This document shows positions 23,601 to 35,900 of a DNA stretch of 64,000 nucleotides, in pieces. The notes under the pieces are model-generated. The model was not told the DNA's origin, did not search any database, and was given only the letters and a program-made list of their open reading frames with translations. The position numbers were made by a program, and so were the translations under genes. The DNA lies in NCBI GenBank assembly GCA_030533445.1, contig CM060072.1, positions 15,061,767-15,125,766 of the forward strand, written 5' to 3'. Position 1 is the stretch's first letter, and each line of letters begins with the position of its first letter. This DNA comes from Cyprinodon diabolis. Lineage: Eukaryota > Chordata > Actinopteri > Cyprinodontiformes > Cyprinodontidae.

Positions 23601-26429
23601 TTTATTTTTTTATACATTTTAAATAATAAGGACTTTATTCTATTAATGTATTTCTAGTTTTTGTTTTGTTTGTTTTAATACATATGAGGAGACATATCTG
23701 TAACTTTAGGATAACACAATAGGTTAAATACTAAAAAAGAAATATGTTGACTAGTATCAGTACTGCCAGGTCACAGCTTTATAAAGGCCATAGAGCAAAA
23801 ACTTGTCGCAGAATTTGCACTGATGTTACTCCTAAAACGTAGATCATATACTGCTGACAAATGACAAACCATTCCACTTTTTATTGATTTATTTTCAGGG
23901 ATGTAGGTCCACAAACAGGATTCAGTGAGAGATTGCTATTATTACACACAGAAGAGCTGGAAAACAAATGTTATAAATCCAAGGCTTTAAGGACTTTTGG
24001 TGGCTCTCATTACCTTTAGTGAAATTCAGAAAAAACTATAACTAATACTTTAACCCAGATGTCTTCAACAGGGGGTCCACGGAGGTACTGCATGGGGGTT
24101 GCGAAAGTTTTGGTTGATTACACTTTATTTTTTTATATATTCCCCCCTACAATTTTTTTCCACTAATTGAAATGTCTTTAAATACACATTAACGTGAATT
24201 CAACTAATTTATATACAACAAATAAATGGAGGCAGAAGATGTCTTTCAGTCATCAATGCACACATTCAGCAACACACAGGAGCTCTTTCAAGCTGGGCAT
24301 CATTTCATTTACAACACCTGTCGCATCAACAAAGGAATCAGAATCAGAAATACTTAAATAATCCCAGGGAGAAATTACTTTCGTTACACGACTCCATCTG
24401 TAATAGAGTGACTATAGGACCAGTTTGATATAACACAATTTCATACAATATATAATTAGGGGGTTTGAGCTCCATCTCGCCATCAGTTTGGGGGTCCTTG
24501 GCCTGGAAAACTTTGAAGACCCCTGCTCTAAGCTGAAATGGGATGTAAAGGATGACAAGGAACCAGAAGGAAGCGATGGTGGCTGCTGCATTTCTGAATG
24601 TTTGAAGTCACAAATTGGATCTGGGAGAAACGGGCCTGGGTTATAGTACTTAGTACTGTACTTATATAGTGCATTTTTTTATTAGTCAAGAGACTTGACC
24701 AAAGCGCTTTACACTACATTCACGCACACACTGATGGTGGCAAGCTACATAGTAGCCACAGCTGCCCTGGGGCTCACTGACAGAAGCGGAGCTGCCATAC
24801 ACTGGCGCCACCAGGCCCTCTGAACTCCATCAGTAGACAATGCAGATAAAGTGTCTTGCCCAAGGACACAACAACAATGAAAGTCAGAGCCAGGGCTTGA
24901 ACAGTCAATCCTTCGATTTCAGGGGCAACACCTACATCCGATGCCACTGATTTCAGTCAGAGTGGCGGCCTATTGATTAGGGGAGGTGTGTCAAACTGGT
25001 CCCAGGAAGGGCCATGTGGCTGCAGGTTTTATTTCCAACCAAGCACTAGAACACCAGACTCCAGTCATCTCATCCAGTGAGTCCAATCTTAACATGATGA
25101 ATGGAGTCTGGTGTGTTATAGCTTGGTTGGAAAGAAAACCTGTAGCCACTCTGCCCTTTCTGGAACCAGTTTGACATCCCTGGATTAGGGCATAGAGCTT
25201 GGAATTCTGAGGTTGTGAGTTCGAAACCCACGCCCACAGACTGCCACCTGGCTCCCTCAGCAAGACCCTTAACCCCACACTGCTCCCAAAGGTGATGGGT
25301 TAAATGAATAGAGTCAATGTCGTTGCTCTGTACTTGTGACAGTGTAATTACAATAAAATGCTGGGGTGAAAATATTAATGCGAATAAAAACAAAATACAG
25401 ATAACCGACCATTGCCAGTGGATAGAATTACTTTATGTGGAAAAAAATATGGAAAAAGGTTAAAGTTCATGCAAATATGCTTGGAAATAATTGTATTCAC
25501 GGAGTTTGGAGCTTTATACATTGCATTAGTTCACTTTTCACAGTATGGATGCAACATGTGGAAGTGGAGAAAGTTTGAGACCTTACTGTAACTTTTCAAA
25601 GGAAATCAAAGTAACAACATCCAAGTCTAAACCTATCATGTTTTGAAAGTCTTGATGAAAACAAAGACAGGTTCAATTGTTGTCATAATTAACAACAAAA
25701 GTTACTATTTAACTGATATTTTAGAGGTTTCAACCATTAACTTCCCACGTTTAGCTATAACATTCTGCACGTGACACATATTTGTAACTAAAACTGTAAA
25801 TTTCGCCATTAAACCTTCATCTTAAATAAATGAATGGGCTAAAAATAAAGAGAAAGAGACAACGTGTGTTTGTATTCGTGCTATTACCCAGCGAATGAAA
25901 GCCTCCTGTTTGGGGTGTACACGGCATGGTTGGGTCTGGCCAGCCTTTCCCGCAGCTGCTCTCGTGGGTTTCTCGCCGCTCTTGGCCTCCCAGAGTCGGT
26001 GCTAGGACTTTCCGGTTTTCCGATATAACTCCCCATTAGAAAATCCCGCGGACTGAAAAGAAACGAGTCGCTTGCCAAAGCTTCCCCCCGATAAATTCTG
26101 GTTTCACTGTGTCTTTGTGTTGAATTGCCCTCTGTTTCCCGGAGCTCACTTCTGTAGCTGCTGCTTTTAGGTCTCCCCCGTGCAGCCACCGACACGCCGG
26201 TCGTCTCCCAGGCCGGAAACCAACGCCGGAACACGGCTGGGACGTTTAGCCCAACCCGAGGATTCGGGCCTAGCCTGGCGGGAAGTTGTTCTCCGCCGCG
26301 ATAGTATAAGGCAAAACAGCAAGCCACTAGAATTAAAGTTGCGTAAATAAAGGTAGGTATATAGTAAAAAACTAGAAGAACTAGACCTAAAACAGTCAAA
26401 AGCGCTAATTGTTTCTCTTTAGATGACAT
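11669..26429 (-). CDS. pom121: Nuclear envelope pore membrane protein POM121, complete, 13 coding exons
   Basis: Coding exons are 26429-25888, 22830-22624, 22530-22381, 22148-22068, 21780-21609, 21528-21440, 21370-21291, 21065-20944, 18091-17992, 17908-17657, 16260-14818, 14067-13969 and 11766-11669. They total 1144 aa, close to mammalian POM121. Features in order: an N-terminal transmembrane segment (residues about 8-45, LALLTVLGLVLLVFYY...), the motif FLMGSYIGKP, the conserved block RFTITPQRHYP..SWDGFRKKNVLSPRNS, basic NLS stretches (KSKRR; GGKRKRKIQLVSS in exon 8), ELGYTITAKDLDEEKKAAI in exon 9, then a long Ser/Thr/Ala-rich FG domain with FKPIF motifs. The C-terminus is SIGAGSKPSGARQRLQARR. 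POM121 anchors the nuclear pore scaffold to the membrane and aids pore assembly. The ATG at 26429 has a good Kozak context (ccgccATG); an in-frame ATG 10 codons upstream is weaker. An AATAAA at 10374-10379 (minus) gives a 3' UTR of about 1.3 kb. Confidence 0.95.
12290..12900 (-). pseudogene. piggyBac transposase relic, internally deleted
   Basis: Two short frames on the minus strand lie next to each other. An N-terminal part (12886-12629) reads ITEKQALEMLQNIDDSYSDG with an acidic D/S-rich stretch. A C-terminal part (12613-12296) reads TRRGAVVVFYNLLDIAAINA, like the TRRW..VFYNxLDxAxxNA motif late in piggyBac transposases. The middle, with the catalytic aspartates, is missing. A one-base lesion also separates the probable ATG at 12900 from the first frame. 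It lies in the last pom121 intron, whose flanks (about 12.0 and 13.17 kb) carry 'gactcccag'/'ctgggagtt'-like ends. The family assignment rests on one motif and general style. Confidence 0.55.
16681..16850 (-). repeat. tRNA-derived SINE (minus orientation)
   Basis: On the minus strand the segment reads tggcgtagtgggttagagca, a box A-like head. It continues to ggttcgatcccc, a good RNA polymerase III box B, and then through 'cttaacccc'. This layout matches the SINE copies near 25.2 and 49.4 kb. It lies in a pom121 intron. The rest of this intron, to 17.65 kb, shows no other recognisable feature. Confidence 0.65.
18442..20745 (-). mobile_element. hAT-superfamily transposon in a pom121 intron
   Basis: The left end reads cagggtctgctcacactttt, followed by 'gatctaccc'. 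The right side carries 'gcgatctaccaatagtacc' and 'tggtagatcgcgatcgacg'. These are terminal sequences of a hAT family widespread in fish. The right terminus looks truncated, lacking the expected complementary 'cacccctg' end, and I could not find a clean 8-bp target duplication. A short fish repeat ('caattcaactttatttgcat', 20628-20665) appears inserted near the right end. Confidence 0.8.
18623..20480 (-). pseudogene. hAT transposase (ZBED/GTF2IRD2-like), one frameshift and one stop
   Basis: The frame runs from MSGEAGPSKKKK (20480) through a BED-like zinc-finger start (CVCLICQSTLAIPKKGNVER) and the hAT core: CFSLQLDESTDVSDTAQ, ITTDGAPAMIGH, RWLSRGKFLKRF. It ends in the dimerisation block STYLCESAFSYLKIIKSKYR with a C-terminus QCKSSE. 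Only two lesions are visible. One is a one-base frame change in the lysine codon run near 20.45 kb. The other is an in-frame TAA at 19810-19808 between 'TFLPMK' and 'MRGEDIF'. Otherwise about 620 codons read through. Related proteins are often annotated as GTF2IRD2-like or ZBED5-like. As it stands the copy cannot make a full transposase. Confidence 0.88.
23023..23413. mobile_element. hAT-type MITE with 'tagggctgca' ends
   Basis: The ends tagggctgca and cggccctaa are inverted repeats, with 'attaattgattaat' and 'attaatcgattaat' subterminal stretches. The flanks atttcaac and attttaac (7 of 8 matching) are an 8-bp target duplication, as expected for hAT. An inner hairpin ('catccatccatcca' against 'tggatggatgca') interrupts the left end. 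A sister copy lies at 61.05-61.40 kb. No coding capacity; it sits in the first pom121 intron. Confidence 0.7.
24056..24525. mobile_element. hAT-type non-autonomous element with nested SINE fragment
   Basis: The left end is cagatgtcttcaacaggggg and the right end is ttgaagacccctg, degenerate inverted repeats of the 'caggggtcttcaa' type. Flanks ctttaacc and ctctaagc match at 6 of 8 positions. Around 24339-24410 a piece reading 'aatcagaatcagaaatactt...gaaattactttcgttaca' looks like a separate fish SINE fragment. A partial copy of the right half recurs inverted at 44.81-44.92 kb. Confidence 0.6.
24640..24955. repeat. Unclassified dispersed repeat
   Basis: The segment reads 'tatatagtgcattttt', 'aaagcgctttacactaca', 'cacacactgatggtggcaagctac' and ends near 'tcttgcccaaggacacaaca'. 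I recognise this string as a recurrent fish-genome repeat but cannot classify it. No ORF is supported. Confidence 0.45.
24961..25375 (+). repeat. tRNA-derived SINE split by a MITE
   Basis: The SINE head agtggcggcctattgatta (24961 on) is interrupted, then resumes at 25191 with 'catagagcttggaattctgaggttg' and a box B-like gagttcgaaaccca. It continues through 'cccttaaccccacactgctcc' to an 'aataaaa' tail. The copy near 49.33-49.56 kb is uninterrupted and shows the ancestral order. Confidence 0.75.
24983..25182. mobile_element. 200-bp hAT-type MITE nested in a SINE
   Basis: The two ends are gaggtgtgtcaaactggt and, inverted, cagggatgtcaaactggt: the 'caggggtgtcaaact' end type of many hAT elements. 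A perfect 8-bp duplication gattaggg lies at 24975-24982 and 25183-25190. The interior is a further foldback ('ccagactcca' against 'tggagtctgg'). There is no coding capacity. Confidence 0.85.
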
Positions 26430-26459
26430 GGCGGTAGCGCGCCGCCCGACGACTCTCAT

Positions 26460-29400
26460 ATCGCCTCATGCTGCTTAGGAGGTTTTAGTGCATCAGCGCC
26501 CTCTACCGAGCACATACACGCGTCACAGTCCTCTATCAAAACGTTAAAAACGATAAATACATAGTATAGTTATTTGTAAAGATATCTTCGAATAAACTCT
26601 ATCTAAAATGTAGACTCTCTTTCTTAGCTTTATATGAGTTATTACTCTAATTAGTGTCGGACTTGAGATATATGGTTGACAGTGCGCAGAGGACTGTAGT
26701 GAGTTAATGAAGATAATTAGGTCGTTGGTTCAAATCCAGCTTGAAATAATAATTTTTTGTCATACTTTCCAGAGTAGAAGACGGCTGGAGAAATAATGTT
26801 TTTTCTTGCTAGGAATCTTTAAACCATTTTGCGATGCAATCCCCCACACTAAGCATGCTTGTAGCAACAGTAGAGAGGAAAACTCACTTTTAACAGGAAG
26901 AAACCTCCAGCAGAACCAGGCTCTGTGTGAGCGGCCATCAGCCGCCAAATTTTAAAATTATGCATGCATATAAATATACATACTGCTAAAAAATAAAGAG
27001 TAAAAAAATAAACAACACAAAAGTACATGTTAGGAAGCAACAAAACCATTTTCACACACTGGTGCAACTAGAATAAACAACAGGTGGTAATTATTGGTAG
27101 TAAGTTAGACACATTAAATAAAGGATTGGTTCTGCAGGTGGGGACCACAGACCACGTCTCTGTACAAAGGCTTTCTGGCTGATGTTCTGGTCACTTTTGA
27201 ATGTTAGCGGTGTTTTCATACGTGTGGTAGCATGATACGGTCTCTACAATCTGCACAAGTGACTCAGGTAGTGCAGCTCCTCCACGATGGCACATCAATG
27301 CGAGCTGTGGCAAAAAAGGTTTGCTATGACTGTCAGTGGAGTCTCCAGAGGCTTGGGACACGACCAGGTGACTGGAAAGTACATCAGGAGATGAGGAGGA
27401 GGCTGTAGGAGGGCAAAAACCCAGCAGCAGGACTGTCACCTCTGCCTTTCTGTAAGGAGGAACAGGAGAAGCACTACCAGAGCAACTAATGTGCATATAT
27501 CTGCACAAACGGTTAGAAAACGACTCCATGAAGATGGTATGAGGGCCAGATGTTCACAGATGCGGGTTGTGCTCACAGTCCAACACCGTGGAGAATTATT
27601 GGCATTTGCTAGAGAACACCAGGATTGGCAAATTCACCAATATTGCTCACTGCTCTTCGCAGATGAAAGCAGGTTCACACTGAGCACATTTTTCAGACAT
27701 GGCAGAGTCTGGAGACATTGTCGAGAGGGTTATGATGCCTGCAACATCCCTCAGTATGACCGGTTTGGCAGTGGATCAGTAATGGTGTTGGTTGGGATTT
27801 CTTTGGAGCCCTCCATGTTCTCACCGAGGTAGCATGACAGCCATTAGGTACCGAGATGAGATTCTCAGACCCCTTGTGAGACCATATGCTAGTGCGGTTG
27901 GCCCTGGGTTTCTCTTAATGCAGGACAATGTTAGACCTGATGTAAATGGAGTGTGTAAGTAGTTCCTGCAAGATAAAGACATCAAAGCTATGGACTGGCC
28001 TGCCCATGTCCTGAACCTGAATCCGATGAAACATATTTGGGACATAATTTCTTGATCCATCCAACAATGTCATATTACACCACAGACTGTTCAGGTCTGG
28101 GAGGAGATCCCTCAGGAGACCATCTTCCACCTAATCAGGAGCATGCCCAGGCGTTGTAGGGAGGTCATACTTGCATATGGAGGCCGGCACAATACTAAGC
28201 CTCATTTTGACCTATTTTAAGGACATCACATCAAAGTTGGAGCAGCTTGTAGTTTTTTTTCCACTTTAATTTTGTGTGACTCCAAATCCAGACCTCCATT
28301 AGTTAATACATTTGATTACCATGGTGATTTTGTAGTCAGCACATTTAACTTTGTACAGAAAAAAGAATTAAATGACAATATTCAGATCTAGGATGTGTTG
28401 AGTGTTCCCCTCTTTTTTGAGCAGTGTGTGTATATAGTGCTTGTGTGCTGAATCATTTTATGAATCCAGCTAATCTAAGAAGTTATTGAGAACAATGAAA
28501 TGCTACTCAAATGTTTTTTCTTAAATTGACCCGGGTTGCAAATATAATTTGGATTAAAGGAGTTTCTCACTTCCCCAATCTTTAAAGTGGGAGACAAAAG
28601 AACATGTTATAACACTGAGATAAATGTTATATATTTATATATATTACTTATAAGTCATTAAATTGCAATATAGAGGCCATGAGCTTCTATATCTAGTAGC
28701 TATTATCAAAGTGTTTAAAACAATGGGAACTGTGACAGAGTTGGACAGGGATCCATCCATGTTTACTTCCATACTGAGTGTGGATGGTAATCATTATTAA
28801 ACATACATTTATTTTCTAACTTTAAGAGTCATATTAGGTTCAATAAGTTACTTTTTCTCCAAAAGCATAGCGGTAAACCAGATTGCAAATTTAGGGACAC
28901 ATACCTTCATTTTTGTGAAATCCTACAGTCTGATATAATCAAAGTATTTTTCCATAATGGCCATCTTTATCACAATAACCAACTTTATTTCTCTGTAAAT
29001 TGATTATAATCAAAGCAAACATCACTGCAAAGCTGCAGCCAGCTTTGAGCACATCACTTAAACAAATCTGCATATTCACAGTGCAACTCAACTTTTGTTA
29101 CAAATTCAATTCCACATCCAAATTTATTAATCTCTTAAACTCAAAACTTTCCTAAGCTGTAAAAGAGCTGGACATTATCATTTATTTTTCATATAACTGT
29201 TTGAACTGATGTCGCCTTCATGAATGTGGAAATTGTGACCAAGTTTAAACCAGACACAGACGTCTCCATTTCTCTTCCCTTCTGGAATTTTCTTTGATCA
29301 CATAAGGAAGTGGTGTGTTTGACATGTTACCTTCAAATGGGAAACTGATTTAGGCTAGATGCATTATAAACTAATTAACTCACTCAGAGAAATTGAACAG

Positions 29401-29934
29401 TACAACCTCATGAACCACAATTTTGCTTTAAAGCATTTAATCCCAAACGCCATATAGGTTGATCACATCATCAAGGAAAGCCTGCAAGGAAAATATATTT
29501 TCTACAAATTTAGACAGGGTTTGTTTATTTCTTTTGCATGTGAGGAAAACAGAAGTTTATTTAGTAAAATAATAAATACATTACAGAGAAATTCTGAATC
29601 ATTTCGTTTGCAGGAAGATGTCTATAGATGTTGAACTTCAAACGTAAAGCCCAGAAAAAAAAAAACAAGAAGAGAAATGTAAAACAAACAACAAAAAAAA
29701 AAACAGATTTTGATTAACCCTGAAAAATTAATCAAAGGAAAACCTCTGGTTATAGAGGCTCAGAGGAAATGATGCAGCTGAAAAACACAGTTATCTTTGT
29801 AGAGAAGACTGGTTCCGACTCGCGGTTAGCTCCGGTTTAGACAATTTCTCATGCAGGAGAAAGTTTAAAAGTAGCGAAGTGAGGTTTTCCACTGAAAAAA
29901 AAACGTAATGGATTCTTCTTGGTGGTTTTATTGT
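26460..29934. other. Intergenic region between pom121 5' end and zw10 3' end
   Basis: Both genes are minus strand. 26.46-26.55 kb is the pom121 promoter side, with CpG-bearing sequence and no TATA box I can defend. A decayed Tc1 element fills 26.98-28.43 kb. 28.45-29.90 kb is AT-rich with nothing recognisable, and includes the end of the zw10 transcript. AATAAA (minus) lies just 3 nt past the zw10 stop, and further TTTATT strings occur to 29.52 kb. Confidence 0.7.
26979..28432 (+). mobile_element. Decayed Tc1-like transposon
   Basis: The ends read 'actgctaaaaaataaagag' and, inverted, 'actgctcaaaaaagagggg', a Tc1 terminal-repeat type. Between them lie recognisable pieces of a transposase: QTVRKRLHEDGMRAR, FAREHQDWQI, LFADESRFTLST, RVWRHCREG, then in another frame 'YRDEILRPLVRPY' and 'MPRRCREVI'. 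Several frame changes and stops, plus deletions, break it, so it is non-functional. It lies between pom121 and zw10. Confidence 0.85.
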
Positions 29935-32900
29935 TTATTTGATTTTGGTTAATGCGGCAGCTCTCCGCTCCGTGTTCTGAAACAGAGCTCGAATGAGACC
30001 CTTCACCTCCGAACTGGAGAACTCCACGGCCAGCGGACCCTTACCGTCAGCCCACCTGTTAAGAAGAATCCCAGAAAAATAAAACAAACTGAAATCATTA
30101 AGAAAACTAGTGGGTTATTTTACTTTACTAGTTATTTTAGATAATAACTTTACCAGGACATACACCACAAACTTGGTCCAAAAACACCTATATTGATACT
30201 TCCTATATTTATTGTTAATTCATATACATTTGTATAAACACAAAGTTGTAAAGACAATTTCACAAAAACCACAGAATTAAAGGCATCTACTGTTGACCGC
30301 ACCAGCTGCTTTATGTAAAATAACTTATTTAATGTTAAAATGCTTAAAGAAAAATACCAAAAATACATTTACAGTGGGGCAAAAAAGTATTTAGTCAGCC
30401 AGCAATAGTGCAAGTTCTCCCACTCAAAAAGATGAGAGAGGCCGGTAATTTTCATCATAGATATACCTCAACTATGAGAGACAAAATGAGAAAAAAAAAT
30501 CCAGAAAATCACATTGTCTGATTTTTAAAGAATTTATTTGCAAAATATGGTGGAAAATAAGTATTTGGTCAGTTACAAACAAGCAAGATTCCTGGCTCTC
30601 ACAGACCTGTAACTTCTTCTGTAAGAGGCTCCTCTGTCCTCCACTCGTTACCTTCATTAATGGCACCTGTTTGAACCCGTTATCAGTATAAAAGACACCT
30701 GTCCACAACCTCAAACAGTCACACTCTAAACTCCACCATGGCCAAAACTAGAGAGCTGTCAAAGGACACCCGAAACAAAATTATAGACCTGCACCAGGCT
30801 GGGAAGTCTGAATCTGCAATAGGTAAACAGCTTGGTGTGAAGAAATCAACTGTGGGATCAATTATTAGAAAATGGAAAACATACAAGACCACTGATAATC
30901 TTCCTCGATCTGGGGCTCCACGCAAGATCTCACCCCGTGGTGTCAAAATGATCACAAGAACGGTGAGTAAAAATCCCAGAACCACACAGGGGGACCTAGT
31001 GATTGACCTGCAGAGATCTGGGACCAATGTAACAAAGGCTACCATCAGTAACACACTACGCCGCCAGGGATTCAAATCCTGCAGTGCCAGACGTGTCCCC
31101 CTGCTTAAGCCAGTACATGTCAAGGCCCGTCTGAAGTTTGCTAGAGAGCATTTGGATGATCCAGACGATGACTGGGAGAATATCATATGGTCAGATGAAA
31201 CCAAAATAGAACCTTTTGGTAAAAACTCTACTCGTCGTGTTTGGAGGAGAGAGAATGCTGAGTTGCATCCAAAGAACACCATACCTACAGTGAAGCATGG
31301 GGGTGGAAACATCATGCTTTGGGGCTGTTTTTCTGCTAGGGGACCAGGACGACTGATCCGTGTGAGGGAAAGAATGAATGGGGCCATGTATCGTCAAATT
31401 TTGAGTGAAAACCTCCTTCCATCAGCAAGGGCATTGAAGATGAAACGTGGCTGGGTCTTTCAGCATGACAATGATCCCAAACACACCGCCCGGGTAACGA
31501 AGGAGTGGCTTCGTAAGAAGCATTTCAAGGTCCTGGAGTGGCCTAGCCAGTCTCCAGATCTCAACCCCATAGAAAATCTTTGGAGGGAGTTGAAAGTTCG
31601 TGTTGCCCAGCGACAGCCCCAGAACATCACTGCTCTAGAGGAGATCTGCATGGAGGAATGGGCCAAAATACCAGCAACAGTGTGTGAAAACCTTGTGAAG
31701 ACTTACAGAAAACGTTTGATCTCTGTCATTGCCAACAAAGGGTATATAACAAAGTATTGAGATGAACTTTTGTTATTGACCAAATACTTATTTTCCACCA
31801 TATTTTGCAAATAAATTCTTTAAAAATCAGACAATGTGATTTTCTGGATTATTTTTTCTCATTTTGTCTCTCATAGTTGAGGTATATCTATGATGAAAAT
31901 TACCGGCCTCTCTCATCTTTTTAAGTGGGAGAACTTGCACTATTGGTGGCTGACTAAATACTTTTTTGCCCCACTGTATATCAATGTTTTTTTTTTAACA
32001 CTTCTCAAATTTTTAAATTTAAATAACAAAAGCAAAGAAAACAGCAGAGATCATGCTTTCAAAATCAATCTTTTCCCTGTGGGTTCTTCTAACCTGTCAA
32101 CGATCTCCTGCAGGTTGGCTCGCAGCACGATGACGAGCTCCTTAAAAGTGCTCCACTTCTTCACGTAGAGCGGCACCTCCTCCTGATATTTCTTATTCTT
32201 GTTCTCCTCAGCCAGAGGGATGAAAACCAGCGGACCTTCCTCGATGATGGTTTGGCACAGAGTATGGAGGTGCTCCCCGTCTTCAGACGAAATATCCTGC
32301 AAAACAAAAAAAAGAGAAGATTAACAAAATGAATACGGACAATTTCTGAGATAATACACAATTTACATGACAAAATGTGTGCGATACATACATAACCGAT
32401 ATTTGGATGGTTTATTACACCTTTTAGAAAACAAAACAGCAAATAAAGCCTGTAATAAATGAATTTTTCCTAGTCACACCTGGAAAAATGCTAAAATCAT
32501 ATTCTAACCTTTTCCACATTGTTTTGAGTCTATATTAGAATAAATTTGCAGGTATTCTCTCACATAATATCTTTAAATTTTATTTAAAAAATAAATATTT
32601 TGTATGTTTAAGAACTCTAAAATATTTTGTGACGTATTTCATAAATAATATATATATTTATACACATATTGAAAGGAGGCTAATGGAGAACTGAAAAAAC
32701 ATAACAAAACAAAAAAACATTAGTGTATTGAAAAATCAGTCAATAATTGATGGCTTCGGTCATTTTAGCAAGATGGTTTTGAACTTTATTGTATCTGCTG
32801 CAAAATTCAACCATTATAAGAGCTGCTTAGAAACACCACTTGGTAGTTTTATTTACAGCACCATACATTAATCCTCAGCATGTCCATGACAGAAAGAGAG

Positions 32901-35900
32901 AATCAATTACAAAGTAAAACACATCCGCATTGGGGGAAATAAAAAGTTAAATCTCTCATTCGTAAAAGAAAACAGTCAGGTTTGGCCTGTTTGGATTTGC
33001 ACAGTCTGTCCCACCTGCTGTGTGACAGAACACCTAACCAATAATAAGAGCGCAGATGGAAAAAAAAGATATATAAGGTAAAAAAGTGATAATCTGAGCC
33101 TCGAAAAAAAAAAAAAAATTACAAGGGACAGTACAGGATAGTGCACAGCCTTTATTGCTCTGTTTTATCTTTAAGATACTGAGTTCCAATTATATTCTTA
33201 ATATATCAAAATCCTCTATCTGGTTTACTGTGCAGGCGGGTCATGAAGTGAGGCTTTGCTTTGCTGCCACTCTGCTGTTTTATTTATTTATTTATGTGCA
33301 TTAATCCGATCCAATCAAAGAAGACTAAAGAAAGAAATTAAGGAAAAAAAAAATCTGCACAGATCAAGATCTGCTCACTTTATGGGTACTGAGAGCCTCT
33401 ATATACTCACTGTAGTCAGTGAGACATAAAAAACAAAAATCCCATCAGAAATTAAAACCTCATCAACAACTAGTGTGATCAGGGCTTAAATTGGGTGTAG
33501 TTTTTATAGCTGGAGACTTGTAACTCATTACATACCAGTAACACCTAAAAACAAATGGAGAAATGAATGTAAAGGTAGTTAATGTAAAGAAGAAGAAAAA
33601 ATAAATAAATCAACAAACCTCAAGCATCATAATTCTGGTAATAATCTCTGTGATGGCCGTGTTGAGCAGGTTGCCCATGGCTTTACAATAGATGCTGACT
33701 GGAAGCACATCCTGCCACACTGTACCCAGCTGTTTCAGCTGATGAACGACCTGCAGAGACGGGAAGAAATTAGTAAGTAACCAGAAGCTGCACATGAATG
33801 AAACAAATAACAAAAAGAAATAAATAAAACTGTGTCGGTCATAATTTCTAATGCGTCGGATGAAAAACAATATTACCCTTTAATAAATTTACCCTTTTCC
33901 CCGTGCAAAACATTGCTCTGCATTTTACATGCAGCATTAAACAACTATAAAGGGATTTCTTTTTATTCCCATGGCTGCAGCCTCATATAAACCTGCTGCA
34001 GTACAAAACACAACAACACCTACAAAATTAGACAACTTAAAAATGATGAAACAAATTTTCCAAAACCACTGAAAGTCTCCGTCCACCCACCTGTCTTACT
34101 GCTTTGCTAGCTGCAATGTAGCTGTCTTCATCATCAAGGTTGCAGAAGTTGTGAGCAGTGGCTAGTCTTTCAAGAAGCTCCGCTCTCTGGACATTCAGCT
34201 GAGCCAAGAAACACTGAGCTCCTAAAACAATGAAATCAAATAAAAAAAACAAAACAGAGAAGAGTCTGAACCATGTGTAGATTTAAAAGGAGAGTGCACA
34301 AAGACGATTTAGTGATTAAAAGAAAAATCCAATATGGTTCACTAAACGTAAGGTAGTAAAGATGGGGGATGAAGAATATTCAATGGGAATGGATAGAGAG
34401 ACAAGATAAGAAAGATAAAAGGAATAAAGGATGACAACAGACAAATTAACTAATGAATGGATGAATTGCTGAGAACAGCTGAATGAATAAATGAAGAGAG
34501 AAAAAAATAATGTGTTGATGGATAAACAAATAGATGATGGCCTCATTTGAGTGTATCCAACTGGCTAAAGGACGCGTGATTGGATAAAAAAAACTGATCA
34601 GAGGATAGATGTTGATCAGATAAATGTTGGGCGAAAATCAATAGGTGGAAAAAAAAATATTCAGGATTCTACAGCACACATGTCAGCGCTGCGCTGTGTG
34701 GTGCCAGGCAGGTGGCTGTTGTAAACTTGGGCCATGGATCCCAAAGAGGAAAAAAGAAAGATAGGTGACGAGAACAGATGATTCAAAGAAGAATGGTCCG
34801 AATCATTTGCTTTCATTACCAATGAAGAAGGATTGCCTGCATGTTTGCTTTGTAATGAGAAGTTGTCAAATAAAAAATAAAAAAAAGAGTCATTTGGTAA
34901 GACATTTCCAGGGAAGGCATGCTAAATTTGGCAGCAGACCACCAAGTTAGGAGTGAGAGAAAAAGTGTGATTGAAGAACTTCTGGATAAATTACATGAGT
35001 GCAAAGATAGATTTAAGAAGTGGATTGCAACTCGCTGTATGCTGATGAAGATTCTTAGTCATCCAGGTCATAGTCATTCACAAAGAGTAAAAAAAAAAAA
35101 CAAGCCACTGGACTTTGTTTCCAAGTTTGAAGACGATTTACTTCCCATACAGGAAGCTTTTTCAATTCAAAATGTCAGAAATAGTGTTGAGGTCGAGGTT
35201 TTATAGAGTGCCTTGTTTTTGCTTAGAAAACATGCAAATTAAACCAGACAAACGGGTCCGCTCCTTAGTATAGGGGAGTCGTTATGGGTTCTTTGTTAAC
35301 CTGCATTACCCAAACTCAACTAATGCTGCTACTTTTGTTTCAAGCATGGAAAACTGTTCACTGATCGAACAGGTAGCACTCTTATGCAGGTATGTGAACT
35401 TTCTTCCTTTTTTCAACCAAAACCTCAAAATAAAAATACCACCAAAAATCAGATTTCTTTATTGTTTCTAGAATTTCATCAATGTAACAAAACCTAATAC
35501 ATACAAACCGAGCGATGGGCGAGCAGTGAACTTCACACGGTGAGAGGACTGCGTATACTCCAGCAGCAGTGTGTCGCAGTTAGCTTGTCGCAAGTATGAG
35601 GCAGATATTTTTGATTTATGCCCAATTTTGAAGCGTTTTTGAAGCCACGCCACAACGCAAGAGGGACAATTACGAACCGTCTACAACCCCTCATCCAACA
35701 CCGGATGACACAGTGAGTGTTCCCGAAAGACTGGCCGTGGCGCTCCCCGTTTCAGCTTCAGGTTCAAACCAACCGACCGTCGCAGAGCTAAAAATTAGCA
35801 TTCTGCATAGTGTCTGGGATAGTGTCCGAGTTGTGCCAGGCGTTGTGGATGGCACAACAACCAGAGTTTCTGCCATTACCCACACCAGCCATGTGGGAAA

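Noticed and set aside
26700..26745. Possible tRNA gene ('cgttggttcaaatccagctt' resembles a T-arm/box B)
   Set aside because: No acceptor stem, D-arm or anticodon arm can be folded around it. It is more likely a SINE scrap or chance.
30719..31387. A 222-codon minus-strand open frame opposite the second Tc1 transposase
   Set aside because: It is a shadow of the transposase coding strand. The plus-strand frame has a complete DD34E triad and family start and end.
34919..35206. A 95-codon open frame inside the zw10 intron
   Set aside because: It spans the join between a hAT relic and a foldback-family fragment, so it is a chance composite with no family match.
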